Shown here: piece after piece, positions 37,082 to 46,370 of the stretch
Layout of the letters: each line of letters starts with the position of its first letter
How positions within the stretch are numbered: position 1 is the stretch's first letter
Notes under the pieces: model-generated
Databases searched by the model: none
Told to the model about the DNA's origin: nothing
Seen by the model: the letters and a program-made list of their open reading frames with translations, nothing else
Program-made: the position numbers and the translations under genes
Assembly (NCBI RefSeq): GCF_021601385.1
Contig: NZ_BQHO01000005.1
Location: 186,001-250,000, forward strand
DNA from: Pseudomonas parasichuanensis
GTDB lineage: Bacteria; Pseudomonadota; Gammaproteobacteria; Pseudomonadales; Pseudomonadaceae
DNA length: 64,000 nt
Direction: 5' to 3'

Positions 37082-37942
37082 TCAACCCTCGCTCGGCTTA
37101 ACCACCACCGTACAAGTCGTCCCCGCCGCCAACAGGTACCCCTGCGGCATTTCATCGATATGGATCCGCACCGGCACCCGCTGCGCCAGCCTTACCCAGT
37201 TGAAGGTCGGGTTCACATCGGCGATCAACTCGCGGCTTTGCGGGTTGTCGCGGTCGTAGATACCCCGGGCAATGCTCTCCACATGCCCGCTGAGGCGCTC
37301 GCCGCTCATCATCTGCAGCTCGGCCACATCGCCCACCTTCACATGGGGCAGCTTGGTCTCCTCGAAGAAGCCGTACACCCAGAACGAGTTTTCATCCACC
37401 ACCGCCATCACCGCCTCGCCGGTGCGGGCGTAGTCGCCCTTGTGGATGTTCAGGTTGGTCACGTAGCCATCGACGGTAGCGACGATCTGCGTACGTTTGA
37501 GGTTCAACTCGGCCGCCGCCAGTTGGGCCTGGGCCTGCTGGTAGTCGGCCAGGGCGGAGCTTGCGATGTTGCTGGCGTCGTCACGGTTCTCTTTCGAGAT
37601 CACCAGGTTGTCCATGTCGGCGCGGCGCTTGGCGTTGACCTTGCGCATCTCCCAGGTGGCCTTGCGCGATGCCACCAGCGCCTTGGCCTGGTCCACCGCC
37701 AGCTGGTAGTGCTCGGGGTCGATGCGGATCAGCACATCGCCCTTCTTCACCCGCTGGTTGTCCTTGACCGGTACGTCCACCACATAGCCCGGCGCGTCGG
37801 CGGCGACGTTGATGATGTCGGCGCGCACGCGGCCGTCGCGGGTCCAGGGCGTGGTCATGTAGTGCAGCCACAACTGGCGGCCGATCACCACGGCAGCGGT
37901 CAGCACCAGCAGGGTGGCGATCAGGCTGAAGAACTTTTTCAT
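37082..37942 (-). CDS. HlyD-family membrane-fusion protein of an AaeAB-like exporter
   Basis: Periplasmic adaptor (286 aa) of an aromatic-acid-type efflux system. N-terminal anchor MKKFFSLIATLLVLTAAVVIG, then TTPWTRDGRVRADIINVAADAPGYVVDVPV, a short coiled coil, and a beta-barrel domain (FWVYGFFEETKLPHVKVGD). This set of segments is characteristic of AaeA/YibH-type proteins. ATG 37942 places the anchor correctly; a longer frame upstream overlaps the DUF1656 gene. It is the last gene of the operon, ten bases after the DUF1656 gene. Confidence 0.93.
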   Translation of the reverse strand: MKKFFSLIATLLVLTAAVVIGRQLWLHYMTTPWTRDGRVRADIINVAADAPGYVVDVPVKDNQRVKKGDVLIRIDPEHYQLAVDQAKALVASRKATWEMRKVNAKRRADMDNLVISKENRDDASNIASSALADYQQAQAQLAAAELNLKRTQIVATVDGYVTNLNIHKGDYARTGEAVMAVVDENSFWVYGFFEETKLPHVKVGDVAELQMMSGERLSGHVESIARGIYDRDNPQSRELIADVNPTFNWVRLAQRVPVRIHIDEMPQGYLLAAGTTCTVVVKPSEG

Positions 37943-37952
37943 CGAAGGTTTC

Positions 37953-38153
37953 TCACCAGTAGAGCGACAGCGCCAGGGCGCCGAACAGGCAGACGAACAG
38001 GGAAAGGCGCAACAGCGCCGGGTGCCAGAAGAAGCGGTAGCCGTCATGGCTGGCAATGAAGCGGTCCAGCCCCCAGGCCAGGCCCAGGGCGAACAGGAAC
38101 ATCAAGGTCATGGTGGGCATGTACACGCCATGGAAGGCGATCTCACGGGGCAT
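37953..38153 (-). CDS. DUF1656 small inner-membrane protein (AaeX-like)
   Basis: A 66-aa protein with two hydrophobic helices (residues about 12-28 and 43-62) separated by a short polar loop (DRFIASHDGYRFFWHP). DUF1656/AaeX proteins are nearly always encoded between an FUSC pump and its HlyD partner, exactly as here, but their function is unsettled. ATG 38153 overlaps the FUSC gene end by 11 bases. Confidence 0.9.
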   Translation of the reverse strand: MPREIAFHGVYMPTMTLMFLFALGLAWGLDRFIASHDGYRFFWHPALLRLSLFVCLFGALALSLYW

Positions 38154-40320
38154 GGTGCAGTCCTTTCGCCGGTGCCAGTGGCGATTGTGGGTCGAGCAGG
38201 GAGGTTCGGATGAAGTGCAGGTAGCTCTGCGCCCGGCGCAGTACCGAGGTGTCGAAGTGCCGGGCGAAGGGTTCGTCGGTGGCCTGCACCCGGCTGATGG
38301 CATGGTCCACCGCCACCAGGGCGCGTTCGTGGTTGCTGGCGCTGGGTTGCAGGAACAGCCGCGCCAACGCCCGGCCCATCACGCGGATGGCCTGGCGCCA
38401 CGGCTGCGATTCGGCATAGGCCGGGTGCACCGGCGCGCGGGCCTGCTCCTTGCGCAGTTCGATGACGGCGTGGCCGATCTCAAGCACCGTGAACATCCAG
38501 CCCATCAGCTCGCTTTGCACCTGGGGCTTGCCGGCGGCCAGGCCATAGGCCTGGTGCAGCAGGTCGCGGGTGCGGCTTTCGAAGGCCGAGCCCAGGCCGC
38601 GCAGGCGCCCGCTGATGGCGAACAGCACCTGCTCGCGCAACTCCTGCTCCAGGCGGCTCCACAACCAGCGGCTGTTGGGCGGCAGGATGATCGCCCCGGC
38701 GGCGGCGCAGACGAACATGCCGATGACCATGCCGATGTAGTCGTTGATGAAGGTGTAGGGGTTGTAGACGGTGAGGTTGTTGGGCACCGAACCGATGGCG
38801 AAGAACACCAGCAAGCCCAGGCCATAGCCGGCATAGGCTGGGCGTGAGGCGAGGAACGCGCCGAGCACGAACACCGGCGCCAGTACCATGCACAACAACG
38901 GGAAGCCGTCGATCCAGGGGAACACGAAAAAGGTTTCGAAGAAGCCGATGAAGGCGCCGATGGCGGTGCCGCAGGCCATCTGGAACGACATGCGCTTGGG
39001 GTTCGGCGAGGCCGCCGACAGGCCCACGGTGACGGTGGCGATCAGGGTCATCATGGCGCCGCTGGGCCAGTCGCTGAGCAGCCAGTAGCTGCCCAGTAGC
39101 AACAGTACCGCCGAGGCGCGCACGCCAGCGGCCAGCGACACCAGCCAACTGGTCTGGGCCACGTAGGGCTCGTCCCACTGCTCGCGCTCGTGGGTATGGG
39201 CGGCCAGCGAGGCGTGGGTCTCGGCGTAGCTGTACATCTCGTCGACGAAACGGTAGAGCAGCTCGAAGGCGGTGTGGAAATCGAGCAGGTCGGACTCGCT
39301 GGGATTGGTTTCCAGGTAGTCCGCCCGCAAGCCACGCACTTGAGCCTGCAGGCCTTCCTTGTAGGTGCCCAGTTCCAGCGCCAGGCGCAAAGCGTCGGCA
39401 TCGGTCAGGGCTCGGCCTACGTAAGGCTGCAGCAGCTCGGCCAGCGTCTCCAGGCCCGGCTCGATGGCGCCGACGATCTGCAGCGGGCCACGGGCGCGCA
39501 GGCGCTCCAGCAGCCGGTGCAGGGCGTTGAAGCGGGTGGTGATGGCCATGAACTCACTGTTCATGCGCACCAGCCGGCCAGAGCGGCGGCGCATGTGCGG
39601 GTCTTCGAAGGCGGTGACGTTGCGCAGGCTCTCAAGCCCCACCGCCTCGGCGACGAAGCGTACGTTGCTGGTCTCGTAGCGGTCGCGCTGGCTGTCGCCG
39701 CGCAGCGCTTCGACCACCACCCCGGCGAAGGTGCCGAAGCGCTGGTACAAGGCGTTGCGCATGGCGGCGCTGGCCGACTGCGGCAGGATCGCGGCGCTGA
39801 CGAAGGTCGACACCAGGATGCCCAGGGCGATTTCCAGCACCCGCCACACCGCCGCCATGAACGCCTGGTCGGGGTGCTCCAGCACCGGCAGGCCGATCAT
39901 CGCCGCGGTGTAGCCGGCCAGCACGAAACCGTAGGCGCGGAAGGTGCGGTAGCGCATGGCCCCGGCCGAGCACAGGCCCACCCACAGGGCCAGGCTGGGC
40001 AGGAACAGCTCGGTGTTCTGCGGGAAGATCGCGATCAGCGCGACCATCATCGCCGAACCGGCCAGGGTGCCGAGCACCCGGTAGAAACTCTTGGCGAACA
40101 CATGGCCGCTTTGCGGCTGCATGACGATGAACACGGTGATCATCGCCGTGCGCGGCTGCGGCAGCTCCAGGCGCATGGCCAGCCACAGGGTGATGAAGGC
40201 GGCGGCCAGGACCTTGAAGATGTACACCCAGGTAACGCCGTCGGTGCGCGCCCAGGCGAAGAACCCCCGGCGCCATTCCAGGCTTTGCAGCCAGCGCAGG
40301 GGCAAACTCAGTGCGCTCAT
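38143..40320 (-). CDS. FUSC/AaeB-family aromatic-acid efflux pump
   Basis: Large inner-membrane protein (725 aa) of the fusaric acid resistance/AaeB family. Two blocks of about six helices (residues 30-185 and 395-535) flank long cytoplasmic regions, as is usual. Family segments include WLAMRLELPQPRTAMITVFIVMQPQSG and SGAMMTLIATVTVGLSAASP (each shortened to key parts). It starts four bases into the outer-membrane lipoprotein stop (ATGA-type overlap) and overlaps the next gene. E. coli AaeB exports p-hydroxybenzoate; the substrate here is unknown. Confidence 0.93.
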   Translation of the reverse strand: MSALSLPLRWLQSLEWRRGFFAWARTDGVTWVYIFKVLAAAFITLWLAMRLELPQPRTAMITVFIVMQPQSGHVFAKSFYRVLGTLAGSAMMVALIAIFPQNTELFLPSLALWVGLCSAGAMRYRTFRAYGFVLAGYTAAMIGLPVLEHPDQAFMAAVWRVLEIALGILVSTFVSAAILPQSASAAMRNALYQRFGTFAGVVVEALRGDSQRDRYETSNVRFVAEAVGLESLRNVTAFEDPHMRRRSGRLVRMNSEFMAITTRFNALHRLLERLRARGPLQIVGAIEPGLETLAELLQPYVGRALTDADALRLALELGTYKEGLQAQVRGLRADYLETNPSESDLLDFHTAFELLYRFVDEMYSYAETHASLAAHTHEREQWDEPYVAQTSWLVSLAAGVRASAVLLLLGSYWLLSDWPSGAMMTLIATVTVGLSAASPNPKRMSFQMACGTAIGAFIGFFETFFVFPWIDGFPLLCMVLAPVFVLGAFLASRPAYAGYGLGLLVFFAIGSVPNNLTVYNPYTFINDYIGMVIGMFVCAAAGAIILPPNSRWLWSRLEQELREQVLFAISGRLRGLGSAFESRTRDLLHQAYGLAAGKPQVQSELMGWMFTVLEIGHAVIELRKEQARAPVHPAYAESQPWRQAIRVMGRALARLFLQPSASNHERALVAVDHAISRVQATDEPFARHFDTSVLRRAQSYLHFIRTSLLDPQSPLAPAKGLHHAP

Positions 40321-41855
40321 TGGGCGTGGTCCGCGTGGTCGAGGAGTTTGTCGACTACCGTCAGGGCGGCCGGGGTCTTCGGTGCGGCCTGGCGCTGCTC
40401 ATCCGGTACGTCCTTGCCGGCTTCAAGCCCACCGCCCAGGGCGGTGACCAACTCGGCATGGGCGATCAGGCGCGCGGCCTGCACTTGCTGTTGCACCTGT
40501 TGCTGGCGGAACAGCAGGGTCTGGGCGTTGAGCACGTTGAGGTAGTCGGTGAGGCCGCGCTGGAAGGCCACGGTGGCGATGTCGTAGGTCTTCTGCGCGG
40601 CGGCCACGGATTCGGCGGCGAAGTGTGATTGCTCTTTCATCGACTCGCGGCGGATCAACTGGTCGGAGATGTTCTTCAGCGCGCCGATCACCGTCTGGTT
40701 GTAGCGCGCCACGGCCACGTCATAGCCGGCCGAAGCCACGCCCAGCTGCGAACGCAGGCGTCCGCCATCGAAGATCGGCAAGGTGATGGCCGGCCCGACG
40801 TTGTAGTTGAACTTGCGCCCGGTGAGGAATTCCAGCGGGCCGCCGCCGGTGGCCATGAAGCCGAGGCTGCCCACCAGGTCGACGTTGGGGAAGAAGCCGG
40901 CATGGGCCACATCGATGCCGCGCGCCTGGGCGGCGACCTGCCAGCGGCTGGCGACCACGTCGGGGCGCTGGCCGACCAGTTCGGCGGGCAGGTTCGACGG
41001 CAGCGTGAGCGGCGCGCCGAGGGTCAGGCTTGGGCGCTGCAATTTGCCGCCCTCCCCCGGGCCCTTGCCGGCCAGGGCCGCCAGCTGGTTGCGGGTCAGG
41101 GCGATTGCTTCGTTGAGGCTGTCGATCTGGCGGTGGGTCTCGGGCAGCGGCGCTTCGGCCTGGCTGACCTCGAAATGGGTGCCGATGCCACCGTCGAGGC
41201 GGCGCTTGGCCAGGGCGACAATCTGCTCCTGCTGGGCCAGCTCGGCCTGGACGATGTCACGCCGGGCGAACTGCAGGCTGAGCTGGATGTAGCTGCGCAC
41301 CACGTTGCTTTCCAGCTCCAGCTGGGCCTGGCGCGCTTCGGCGACGCTCATGTGGGCCTGATCCACGGCCTGCTCGGTGGCATTGCGTTCACGGCCCCAC
41401 AGGTCCAGCGCGTAGCTGAAGCCGATAGCGGCGTTGTTGTCCCAGGTGTTGGCACCGGACAGTGCGCCGGGGCCGTAGAACTGATCCTCGGGCCAGTTGT
41501 GCCGTTTGAGCGTGGCCTGGCCGTTGGCCTGGAGCTGCTCGGCCGACTCGACCACGCCGGCCATGGCCTTGGCTTCACGCACCCGCGCGGCGGCCATGGC
41601 CATGCTCGGGCTGCCCTGCAGGGCCAGCGCTACCCAGCCGTCCAATTGTGGGTCGCCATAGGCGCGCCACCACTGCTGGGCCGGCCAATGGGCATCACGC
41701 GCCGCCTCGCGAATGGCGGCGTCGGTGGTCAATTGGTTGGCTTGGATTGTCTTGCTTTGCGGGGCAATGCCCCAGGTTCCGATACAGCCGCTCAAGGACA
41801 AGCTAAGGGCACAGGCACTGAGCGCTCGGAGCGCTCCGATGTGGCGACGCGGCAC
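40317..41855 (-). CDS. Outer-membrane efflux lipoprotein (OprM/NodT family)
   Basis: TolC-like channel lipoprotein (512 aa), first gene of the FUSC export operon. Signal peptide with lipobox LSGC, acylated Cys at residue 24 in SLSLSGCIGTWG. The body has the repeated OEP structure (WWRAYGDPQLD; ATGGGPLEFLTGRKFNYNVG). It has a normal short signal, unlike the REP-extended channel of the emr operon. It is divergent from a LysR gene 180 bases away. Confidence 0.93.
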   Translation of the reverse strand: MPRRHIGALRALSACALSLSLSGCIGTWGIAPQSKTIQANQLTTDAAIREAARDAHWPAQQWWRAYGDPQLDGWVALALQGSPSMAMAAARVREAKAMAGVVESAEQLQANGQATLKRHNWPEDQFYGPGALSGANTWDNNAAIGFSYALDLWGRERNATEQAVDQAHMSVAEARQAQLELESNVVRSYIQLSLQFARRDIVQAELAQQEQIVALAKRRLDGGIGTHFEVSQAEAPLPETHRQIDSLNEAIALTRNQLAALAGKGPGEGGKLQRPSLTLGAPLTLPSNLPAELVGQRPDVVASRWQVAAQARGIDVAHAGFFPNVDLVGSLGFMATGGGPLEFLTGRKFNYNVGPAITLPIFDGGRLRSQLGVASAGYDVAVARYNQTVIGALKNISDQLIRRESMKEQSHFAAESVAAAQKTYDIATVAFQRGLTDYLNVLNAQTLLFRQQQVQQQVQAARLIAHAELVTALGGGLEAGKDVPDEQRQAAPKTPAALTVVDKLLDHADHAQ

Positions 41856-42035
41856 AGCTGCGATTTCCCGAGGAAGAGGTGGAGGGGCTGGGCCATTCTA
41901 GGGGTGGGTTTCATTGGCGATAAGCGCATATTCCTGCGAATCTTTGTTACCAAAACAGCGATAATCCGGCTTTGGTCGAACGTGCATTCACGTTACTTCA
42001 TGTCACAATTTTGTCCTCTAACCCGAGAGTGACCC

Positions 42036-42983
42036 ATGGACACCCTGCAAAACATGCGTGCTTTCAGTTGTGTGGCCCAGCTCGGCAGTTTCACTGCCGC
42101 CGCCGTGCAACTGGATACGACCACCGCGAACGTCTCGCGCGCGGTCTCCAACCTGGAAGCCCATCTGCAAACCCGCCTGCTCAACCGCACCACCCGGCGC
42201 ATCGCGCTGACCGAGGCAGGCAAGCGCTACCTGATGCGCTGCGAACAGATCTTGAGTTACGTCGAGGAGGCCGAAGCCGAGGCCAGCGATGCCCACGCCC
42301 GCCCTGCCGGGCAACTGAAGGTGCATTCGATGACCGGCGTGGGCCAGCATTTCGTGGTCGATGCCATCGCCCGTTACCGCGAATCGCACCCGGACGTGAC
42401 CTTCGACCTGACCATGGCCAACCGCGTGCCCGACCTGCTCGACGAGGGCTACGACGTGTCCATCGTGCTGGCCACCGAGTTGCCGGACTCGGGCTTCGTC
42501 TCGCAGCGCCTGGGCATCACCTACAGCATCGTCTGCGCCTCGCCCGAGTACGTGGCGCGCCACGGCACCGCGCACAAGCCGGCCGACCTGCTCAAGCATT
42601 CGTGCCTGCGCATGGTCAGCCCGGTGATCCCGCTGGAAAAGTGGCTGTTCGACGGGCCGGAGGGCCAGGAGCTGGTCAACATCACCACCTCGCCGTTCCA
42701 GGTGAACTCGGCCGATGCGATGAAGACCGCGATCCGCAGCAGCATGGGCGTGGGGGTGCTGCCGATCTATTCGGCCATCGATGCCCTGCGCGATGGCAGC
42801 ATCGTGCGGATCATGCCCGACTACCGCCTGCAGGAGCTCAACCTGTACGCGATCTACCCGTCGCGCCAGTACCTGGATGCCAAGATCAAGACCTGGGTCG
42901 AGTACCTGCGCAACTCGCTGCCGGAGATTCTGGCGGCCCATGAGGCGGACCTGAAGACCCACCAGGTGCTAATCGCCAACTGA
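42036..42983 (+). CDS. LysR-family regulator divergent from the FUSC export operon
   Basis: LTTR of 315 aa: HTH in residues 1-60 (MDTLQNMRAFSCVAQLGSFT, TTANVSRAVSNLEAHLQTRL), CrgA/AaeR-type effector domain after it. Divergent placement over a 180-base spacer suggests it controls the OMF-FUSC-DUF1656-HlyD operon in response to an aromatic or other weak acid, as AaeR does in E. coli. The ligand is inferred only. Confidence 0.9.
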   Translation: MDTLQNMRAFSCVAQLGSFTAAAVQLDTTTANVSRAVSNLEAHLQTRLLNRTTRRIALTEAGKRYLMRCEQILSYVEEAEAEASDAHARPAGQLKVHSMTGVGQHFVVDAIARYRESHPDVTFDLTMANRVPDLLDEGYDVSIVLATELPDSGFVSQRLGITYSIVCASPEYVARHGTAHKPADLLKHSCLRMVSPVIPLEKWLFDGPEGQELVNITTSPFQVNSADAMKTAIRSSMGVGVLPIYSAIDALRDGSIVRIMPDYRLQELNLYAIYPSRQYLDAKIKTWVEYLRNSLPEILAAHEADLKTHQVLIAN

Positions 42984-43059
42984 AAAAGCTGCTGCATTGG
43001 GGCGCGGGACAATGGTAGGTTGCTAACCATTGATTTCAGCGTCTGGCAGAAAGGGCCAT

Positions 43060-43165
43060 GGGAGGGCGTTGCCCTCCTTTCGCGGCACAAGGCCGCTCCT
43101 ACAGGAGGCACGCGTTCCCTTTGTAGGAGCGGCCTTGCGCCGCGAAAGGGCCGCAACGCGGCCCC
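43060..43165. repeat. Inverted REP pair (CGGCACAAGGCCG class)
   Basis: TTTCGCGGCACAAGGCCGCTCC and its inverted partner GGAGCGGCCTTGCGCCGCGAAA, about 30 bases apart, between the LysR gene and the reductase. It is open in the reductase frame, and its right arm contains AGGAG, five bases, then TTG in that frame, although the reductase has its own ATG at 43210. Confidence 0.9.
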
Positions 43166-43209
43166 GCTTTTCTACCCGACTCCACTCCCCCGCCTTGCAG
43201 AGAAGCCCG

Positions 43210-44184
43210 ATGAAAAAGACCGTCCTGGCCTTCAGCCGCATCACCCCGGCAATGGCCGAACGCCTGCAGCAAGACTTCAACGTGATCCTGCCCAACCCGA
43301 AACTGGGCGACATCGCCGCCCAGTTCAACGAAGCCCTGCCCGAGGCCCATGGCCTGATCGGCGTGGGCCGCAAGCTCGGCCGCGCGCAGCTCGAAGGCGC
43401 GGGCAAGCTTGAGGTGGTCTCGAGCGTTTCGGTCGGCTACGACAACTACGACCTGGCCTACTTCAACGAACGCGGCATCGCCCTGACCAACACGCCCGAC
43501 GTGCTCACCGAAAGCACCGCCGACCTGGGCTTCGCCCTGGTCATGGGCTGCGCCCGCCGCACCGCCGAGCTCGATGCCTGGACCAAGGCCGGCCAGTGGC
43601 AGGCCACCGTGGGCCCGGCGCACTTCGGCACCGACGTGCACGGCAAGACCCTGGGGATCGTCGGCATGGGCAATATCGGCGCGGCCATCGCCCGCCGTGG
43701 CCGCTTCGGGTTCAACATGAACGTCCTGTACGCCGGCAACAGCCGCAAGGCAGCGCTGGAACAGGAACTGGGCGCACAGTTCCGTAGCCTGGATGAGCTG
43801 TTGGCCGAGGCCGATTTCGTCTGCATCGTGGTGCCGCTGTCCGAGGCCACCCGCAAGTTGATCGGCGCCCGTGAGTTGAAGCTCATGAAGCCCAGCGCGT
43901 TCCTGATCAACATCGCCCGTGGGCCGGTGGTGGATGAGGCGGCGTTGATCGAGGCGCTGCAGGCCGGGACCATCCGTGGCGCCGGCCTGGATGTGTACGA
44001 GAAGGAGCCGCTGGCCGACTCGCCGCTGTTCAAGCTGCCCAATGCCCTCACGCTGCCGCACGTCGGTTCGGCCACCGCCGAAACCCGCGAGGCCATGGCC
44101 AACCGGGCGATCGACAACCTGCGCGCGGCGCTGCTGGGTGAGCGGCCGCGGGACCTGGTGAATCCGCAGGTGTGGAAGGGCTGA
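43210..44184 (+). CDS. tkrA: D-2-hydroxyacid dehydrogenase (2-ketogluconate/glyoxylate/hydroxypyruvate reductase type)
   Basis: Cytosolic NAD(P)H-dependent reductase (324 aa) of the GhrB/TkrA group. The Rossmann motif is GIVGMGNIGAAIARR near residues 151-165; catalytic Arg is in INIARGPVVDE near 237, Glu in DVYEKEPLADS near 266, His in LTLPHVGSAT near 284. ATG 43210 opens the conserved MKKTVLAFSRITP; longer in-frame sequence upstream is read-through of a REP and is not considered coding. No gluconate catabolic genes adjoin it, so the physiological substrate is inferred from family only. Confidence 0.9.
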   Translation: MKKTVLAFSRITPAMAERLQQDFNVILPNPKLGDIAAQFNEALPEAHGLIGVGRKLGRAQLEGAGKLEVVSSVSVGYDNYDLAYFNERGIALTNTPDVLTESTADLGFALVMGCARRTAELDAWTKAGQWQATVGPAHFGTDVHGKTLGIVGMGNIGAAIARRGRFGFNMNVLYAGNSRKAALEQELGAQFRSLDELLAEADFVCIVVPLSEATRKLIGARELKLMKPSAFLINIARGPVVDEAALIEALQAGTIRGAGLDVYEKEPLADSPLFKLPNALTLPHVGSATAETREAMANRAIDNLRAALLGERPRDLVNPQVWKG

Positions 44185-44203
44185 GACACTCTGTTGACAG
44201 TGC

Positions 44204-44280
44204 TTGCCTATTCGCGGGTAAACCCGCTCCCACAGGTTAGCTAGATACCTGTGGGAGCGGGTTTACCCGCGAAGAAGGCA
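44204..44280. repeat. Inverted REP pair (GGGTAAACCC variant)
   Basis: TTCGCGGGTAAACCCGCTCC and GGAGCGGGTTTACCCGCGAA, about 18 bases apart, between the convergent reductase and transporter genes. Both arms carry matching changes (GTAAAC for GCAAGC), so the stem is preserved by compensatory substitution. Confidence 0.92.
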
Positions 44281-44297
44281 TCACGATTGGCAGTGTC

Positions 44298-45200
44298 CTA
44301 TTTGGCCATCGCCGTCATCGTTACTGCTTTAGCCTTAGGCTTGCGAAACACCAGCACATTCCCCGCCATCACCACCACCAGGCCCAACAGCGCCGGCGGT
44401 GTCCACTGATACCCCTCGGCGAACGCCGACACATTCAGCGCCACCAGCGGGAACAGTACCGTGCAGTAGGCTGCGCGCTCCGGCCCCATGCGCCCGACCA
44501 GGGTGAGGTAGGCGGTGAAGCCGATCACCGAGCCCGGGATCACCAGGTACAGCAGCGAACCGATATAGCGCGTGTTCCATTCCATCTGGAACGGGATGCC
44601 GCTGACCAGGCAGTACACCGCCAGCATCGATGCGCCGTAGAGCATGCCCCAGGCATTGGTGGTCATGGGCTTGAGCCCGGCCCGCTGCTGCACGCTGGAG
44701 AGCATGTTGCCGGCCGAGAAACACAAGGTGCCGAGCAGCGCCAGGCCCAGGCCGTAGAGGGTTTCGCGGCTGGCGGCGTGGTGTGACAGCTCCGGCCAGA
44801 ACAAAAGCCCCAGACCCAGCAGGCCCATGGCACCGCCGGCGAGTACATTGGCGGCGATCTTCTGGCCGAAGAAGATCCGCGCATTGAGCGCATTCCACAG
44901 GGTGGCGGTGGAAAACACCACGGCGATCAGACCGCTTGCGACCCATTGGCTGGCCGTAAGGAAGCACATGAAGTTGACGCAGAACAGGCAGAAACCCTGG
45001 GCCATGCACACCAGGTGGCCGCGCCTGTCCATGGGTTGCAGGCGCCGGCTAAGCAGAAGGATGGCGAACAGGATCAACCCGGCCAGGGCGAAGCGGTAGA
45101 CGATCGACACCGGGATGGCGACCACGCCCAGCTGCAGTTTGAGGGCGATCCAGGTGGTGCCCCAGATCAGGACGGTGAGCAGGTAGAGCGACAGGTTCAT
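44298..45200 (-). CDS. EamA/DMT-family transporter
   Basis: Ten-helix drug/metabolite transporter (300 aa) with two EamA repeats. N-terminus MNLSLYLLTVLIWGTTWIAL is typical; the second repeat starts near residue 148. ATG 45200 follows GAGGA; upstream in-frame sequence runs through a REP pair. Such proteins export amino acids or metabolites; no substrate can be assigned. It is convergent with the reductase and divergent from the AraC gene, which may regulate it. Confidence 0.9.
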   Translation of the reverse strand: MNLSLYLLTVLIWGTTWIALKLQLGVVAIPVSIVYRFALAGLILFAILLLSRRLQPMDRRGHLVCMAQGFCLFCVNFMCFLTASQWVASGLIAVVFSTATLWNALNARIFFGQKIAANVLAGGAMGLLGLGLLFWPELSHHAASRETLYGLGLALLGTLCFSAGNMLSSVQQRAGLKPMTTNAWGMLYGASMLAVYCLVSGIPFQMEWNTRYIGSLLYLVIPGSVIGFTAYLTLVGRMGPERAAYCTVLFPLVALNVSAFAEGYQWTPPALLGLVVVMAGNVLVFRKPKAKAVTMTAMAK

Positions 45201-45244
45201 GGTGACATCCTCAGGCATTGGAACCCGGGGCCGCTGTGCGACCC

Positions 45245-45326
45245 ATCGCCGGCAAGCCGGCTCCCACAGGTGAAGTGCAAACCTCCTGGGCTGCACATTC
45301 CTGTGGGAGCTGGCTTGCCAGCGATC
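45245..45326. repeat. Inverted REP pair
   Basis: ATCGCCGGCAAGCCGGCTCC and GGAGCTGGCTTGCCAGCGAT face each other in the divergent spacer between the transporter and the AraC gene. REP pairs in divergent promoters are uncommon; the pair separates the two start regions. Confidence 0.9.
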
Positions 45327-45462
45327 GAGGGCGCAGCCCTCGCCAGGCCTTGCAGTCTTCACCTGGCGCCGCCCCTGCGCTTGCACAAACTTGCGCTTTT
45401 GCTCATCAGGTAGCTGCCAGCCCCTCGCCATCGCAGTACGATGGCCACCAGAGGACCCGCCC

Positions 45463-46338
45463 ATGCCCGCACTCGATCACCTGCAAGTCTTCAACGCCAT
45501 GCACGCCTCCCCCCACGCCCGCCTGGAGCTGAGCGCGCACCTGGGCGACGGGCTGGCGGCGGCGTTGTGGAGCAACCGTGACGATGCGCGCGACTACCAG
45601 GCCCCCAGCCACCACACCCTGTCCTGCTACATCGCCGACGGCACCGGCACCTTCCGCCGCCAGCGCCCGGCAGACAAAGGCTCGCCGGGCAAGCTGTGCA
45701 TCATGCCCGCCGGCCACGAGTCGAACTGGGTGGTCAACGGCTCGATCCGCCTGGCCCACCTGTACATCAGCGAGGCGCAGTTCGCCCTGGGCTGCACCCG
45801 CCTGCTCGACCGTGAGCCACGAGAGATGCAACTGCGCGAGGCGACGTTTCTTGAGGATCCTCAGCAGGCCGAACGTTTTCGCCAGCTGATCCGGCTGGAC
45901 TGGGCCGAGCCCGGCGAACGGCTGTTGGCCAGCAGCCTGGGGCACGCCATCATCGACCATGCCGTGCTGCACCAGGCGGGGCTGCGCCAGGGGCTGAAAC
46001 TCAAGGGCGGGCTGGCGCCGCACCAGCGCCGGCAGTTGGTCGAATACATCGAAGCCAACCTCGACCAGCCACTGACGCTGGGTGAGCTGGCGCTGCGCTG
46101 CAACCTGTCCGAATACCACTTTGCGCGGATGTTCCGGGCCAGCTTCGGTTTGCCGCCGCACCAGTACCTGCTGGCCCGGCGCCTGCATCGGGCCGGTGAG
46201 CTGTTGCGCCTGGGGCAATTGCCGCTGGGGCAGGTGGCGTTACTGTGCGGGTTTGCCAGTGCCAGCCATTTCAGCAACCGCTTCAGGCAGGCGTTGGGGG
46301 CGACGCCGGGGGAGTATCGGGCGGCGTTTGCCTGTTGA
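45463..46338 (+). CDS. AraC-family transcriptional regulator
   Basis: Regulator of 291 aa with an N-terminal cupin-like sensing domain (HTLSCYIADGTGTFRR) and a C-terminal double HTH at about residues 190-291 (DQPLTLGELALRCNLSEYHF; GQVALLCGFASASHFSNRFR). ATG 45463 has AGAGGA nine bases upstream. Divergent from the EamA transporter, convergent with the siderophore receptor. Ligand unknown. Confidence 0.92.
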   Translation: MPALDHLQVFNAMHASPHARLELSAHLGDGLAAALWSNRDDARDYQAPSHHTLSCYIADGTGTFRRQRPADKGSPGKLCIMPAGHESNWVVNGSIRLAHLYISEAQFALGCTRLLDREPREMQLREATFLEDPQQAERFRQLIRLDWAEPGERLLASSLGHAIIDHAVLHQAGLRQGLKLKGGLAPHQRRQLVEYIEANLDQPLTLGELALRCNLSEYHFARMFRASFGLPPHQYLLARRLHRAGELLRLGQLPLGQVALLCGFASASHFSNRFRQALGATPGEYRAAFAC

Positions 46339-46343
46339 TCGCT

Positions 46344-46370
46344 GGGACCGCAAAGCGGTCCCGCTTGTTT
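46344..46370 (+). terminator. Hairpin between the AraC gene and the receptor gene
   Basis: GGGACCGC and GCGGTCCC pair around AAA, followed on the plus strand by GCTTGTTT. It sits between two convergent stop codons and could end both transcripts, better on the plus strand. Confidence 0.65.

Noticed and set aside
43030-43209. In-frame extension of the 2-hydroxyacid dehydrogenase through a REP pair
   Set aside because: Unlike the two lipoprotein cases, a conserved family start (MKKTVLAFSRITP) exists after the REP, and a cytosolic enzyme gains nothing from the extension. The open frame is noted as a property of this REP class.
45201-45464. Long N-terminal extension of the EamA transporter through a REP pair
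   Set aside because: ATG 45200 has a good GAGGA site and gives a standard DMT N-terminus; the extension is polar and would overlap the divergent AraC gene start.
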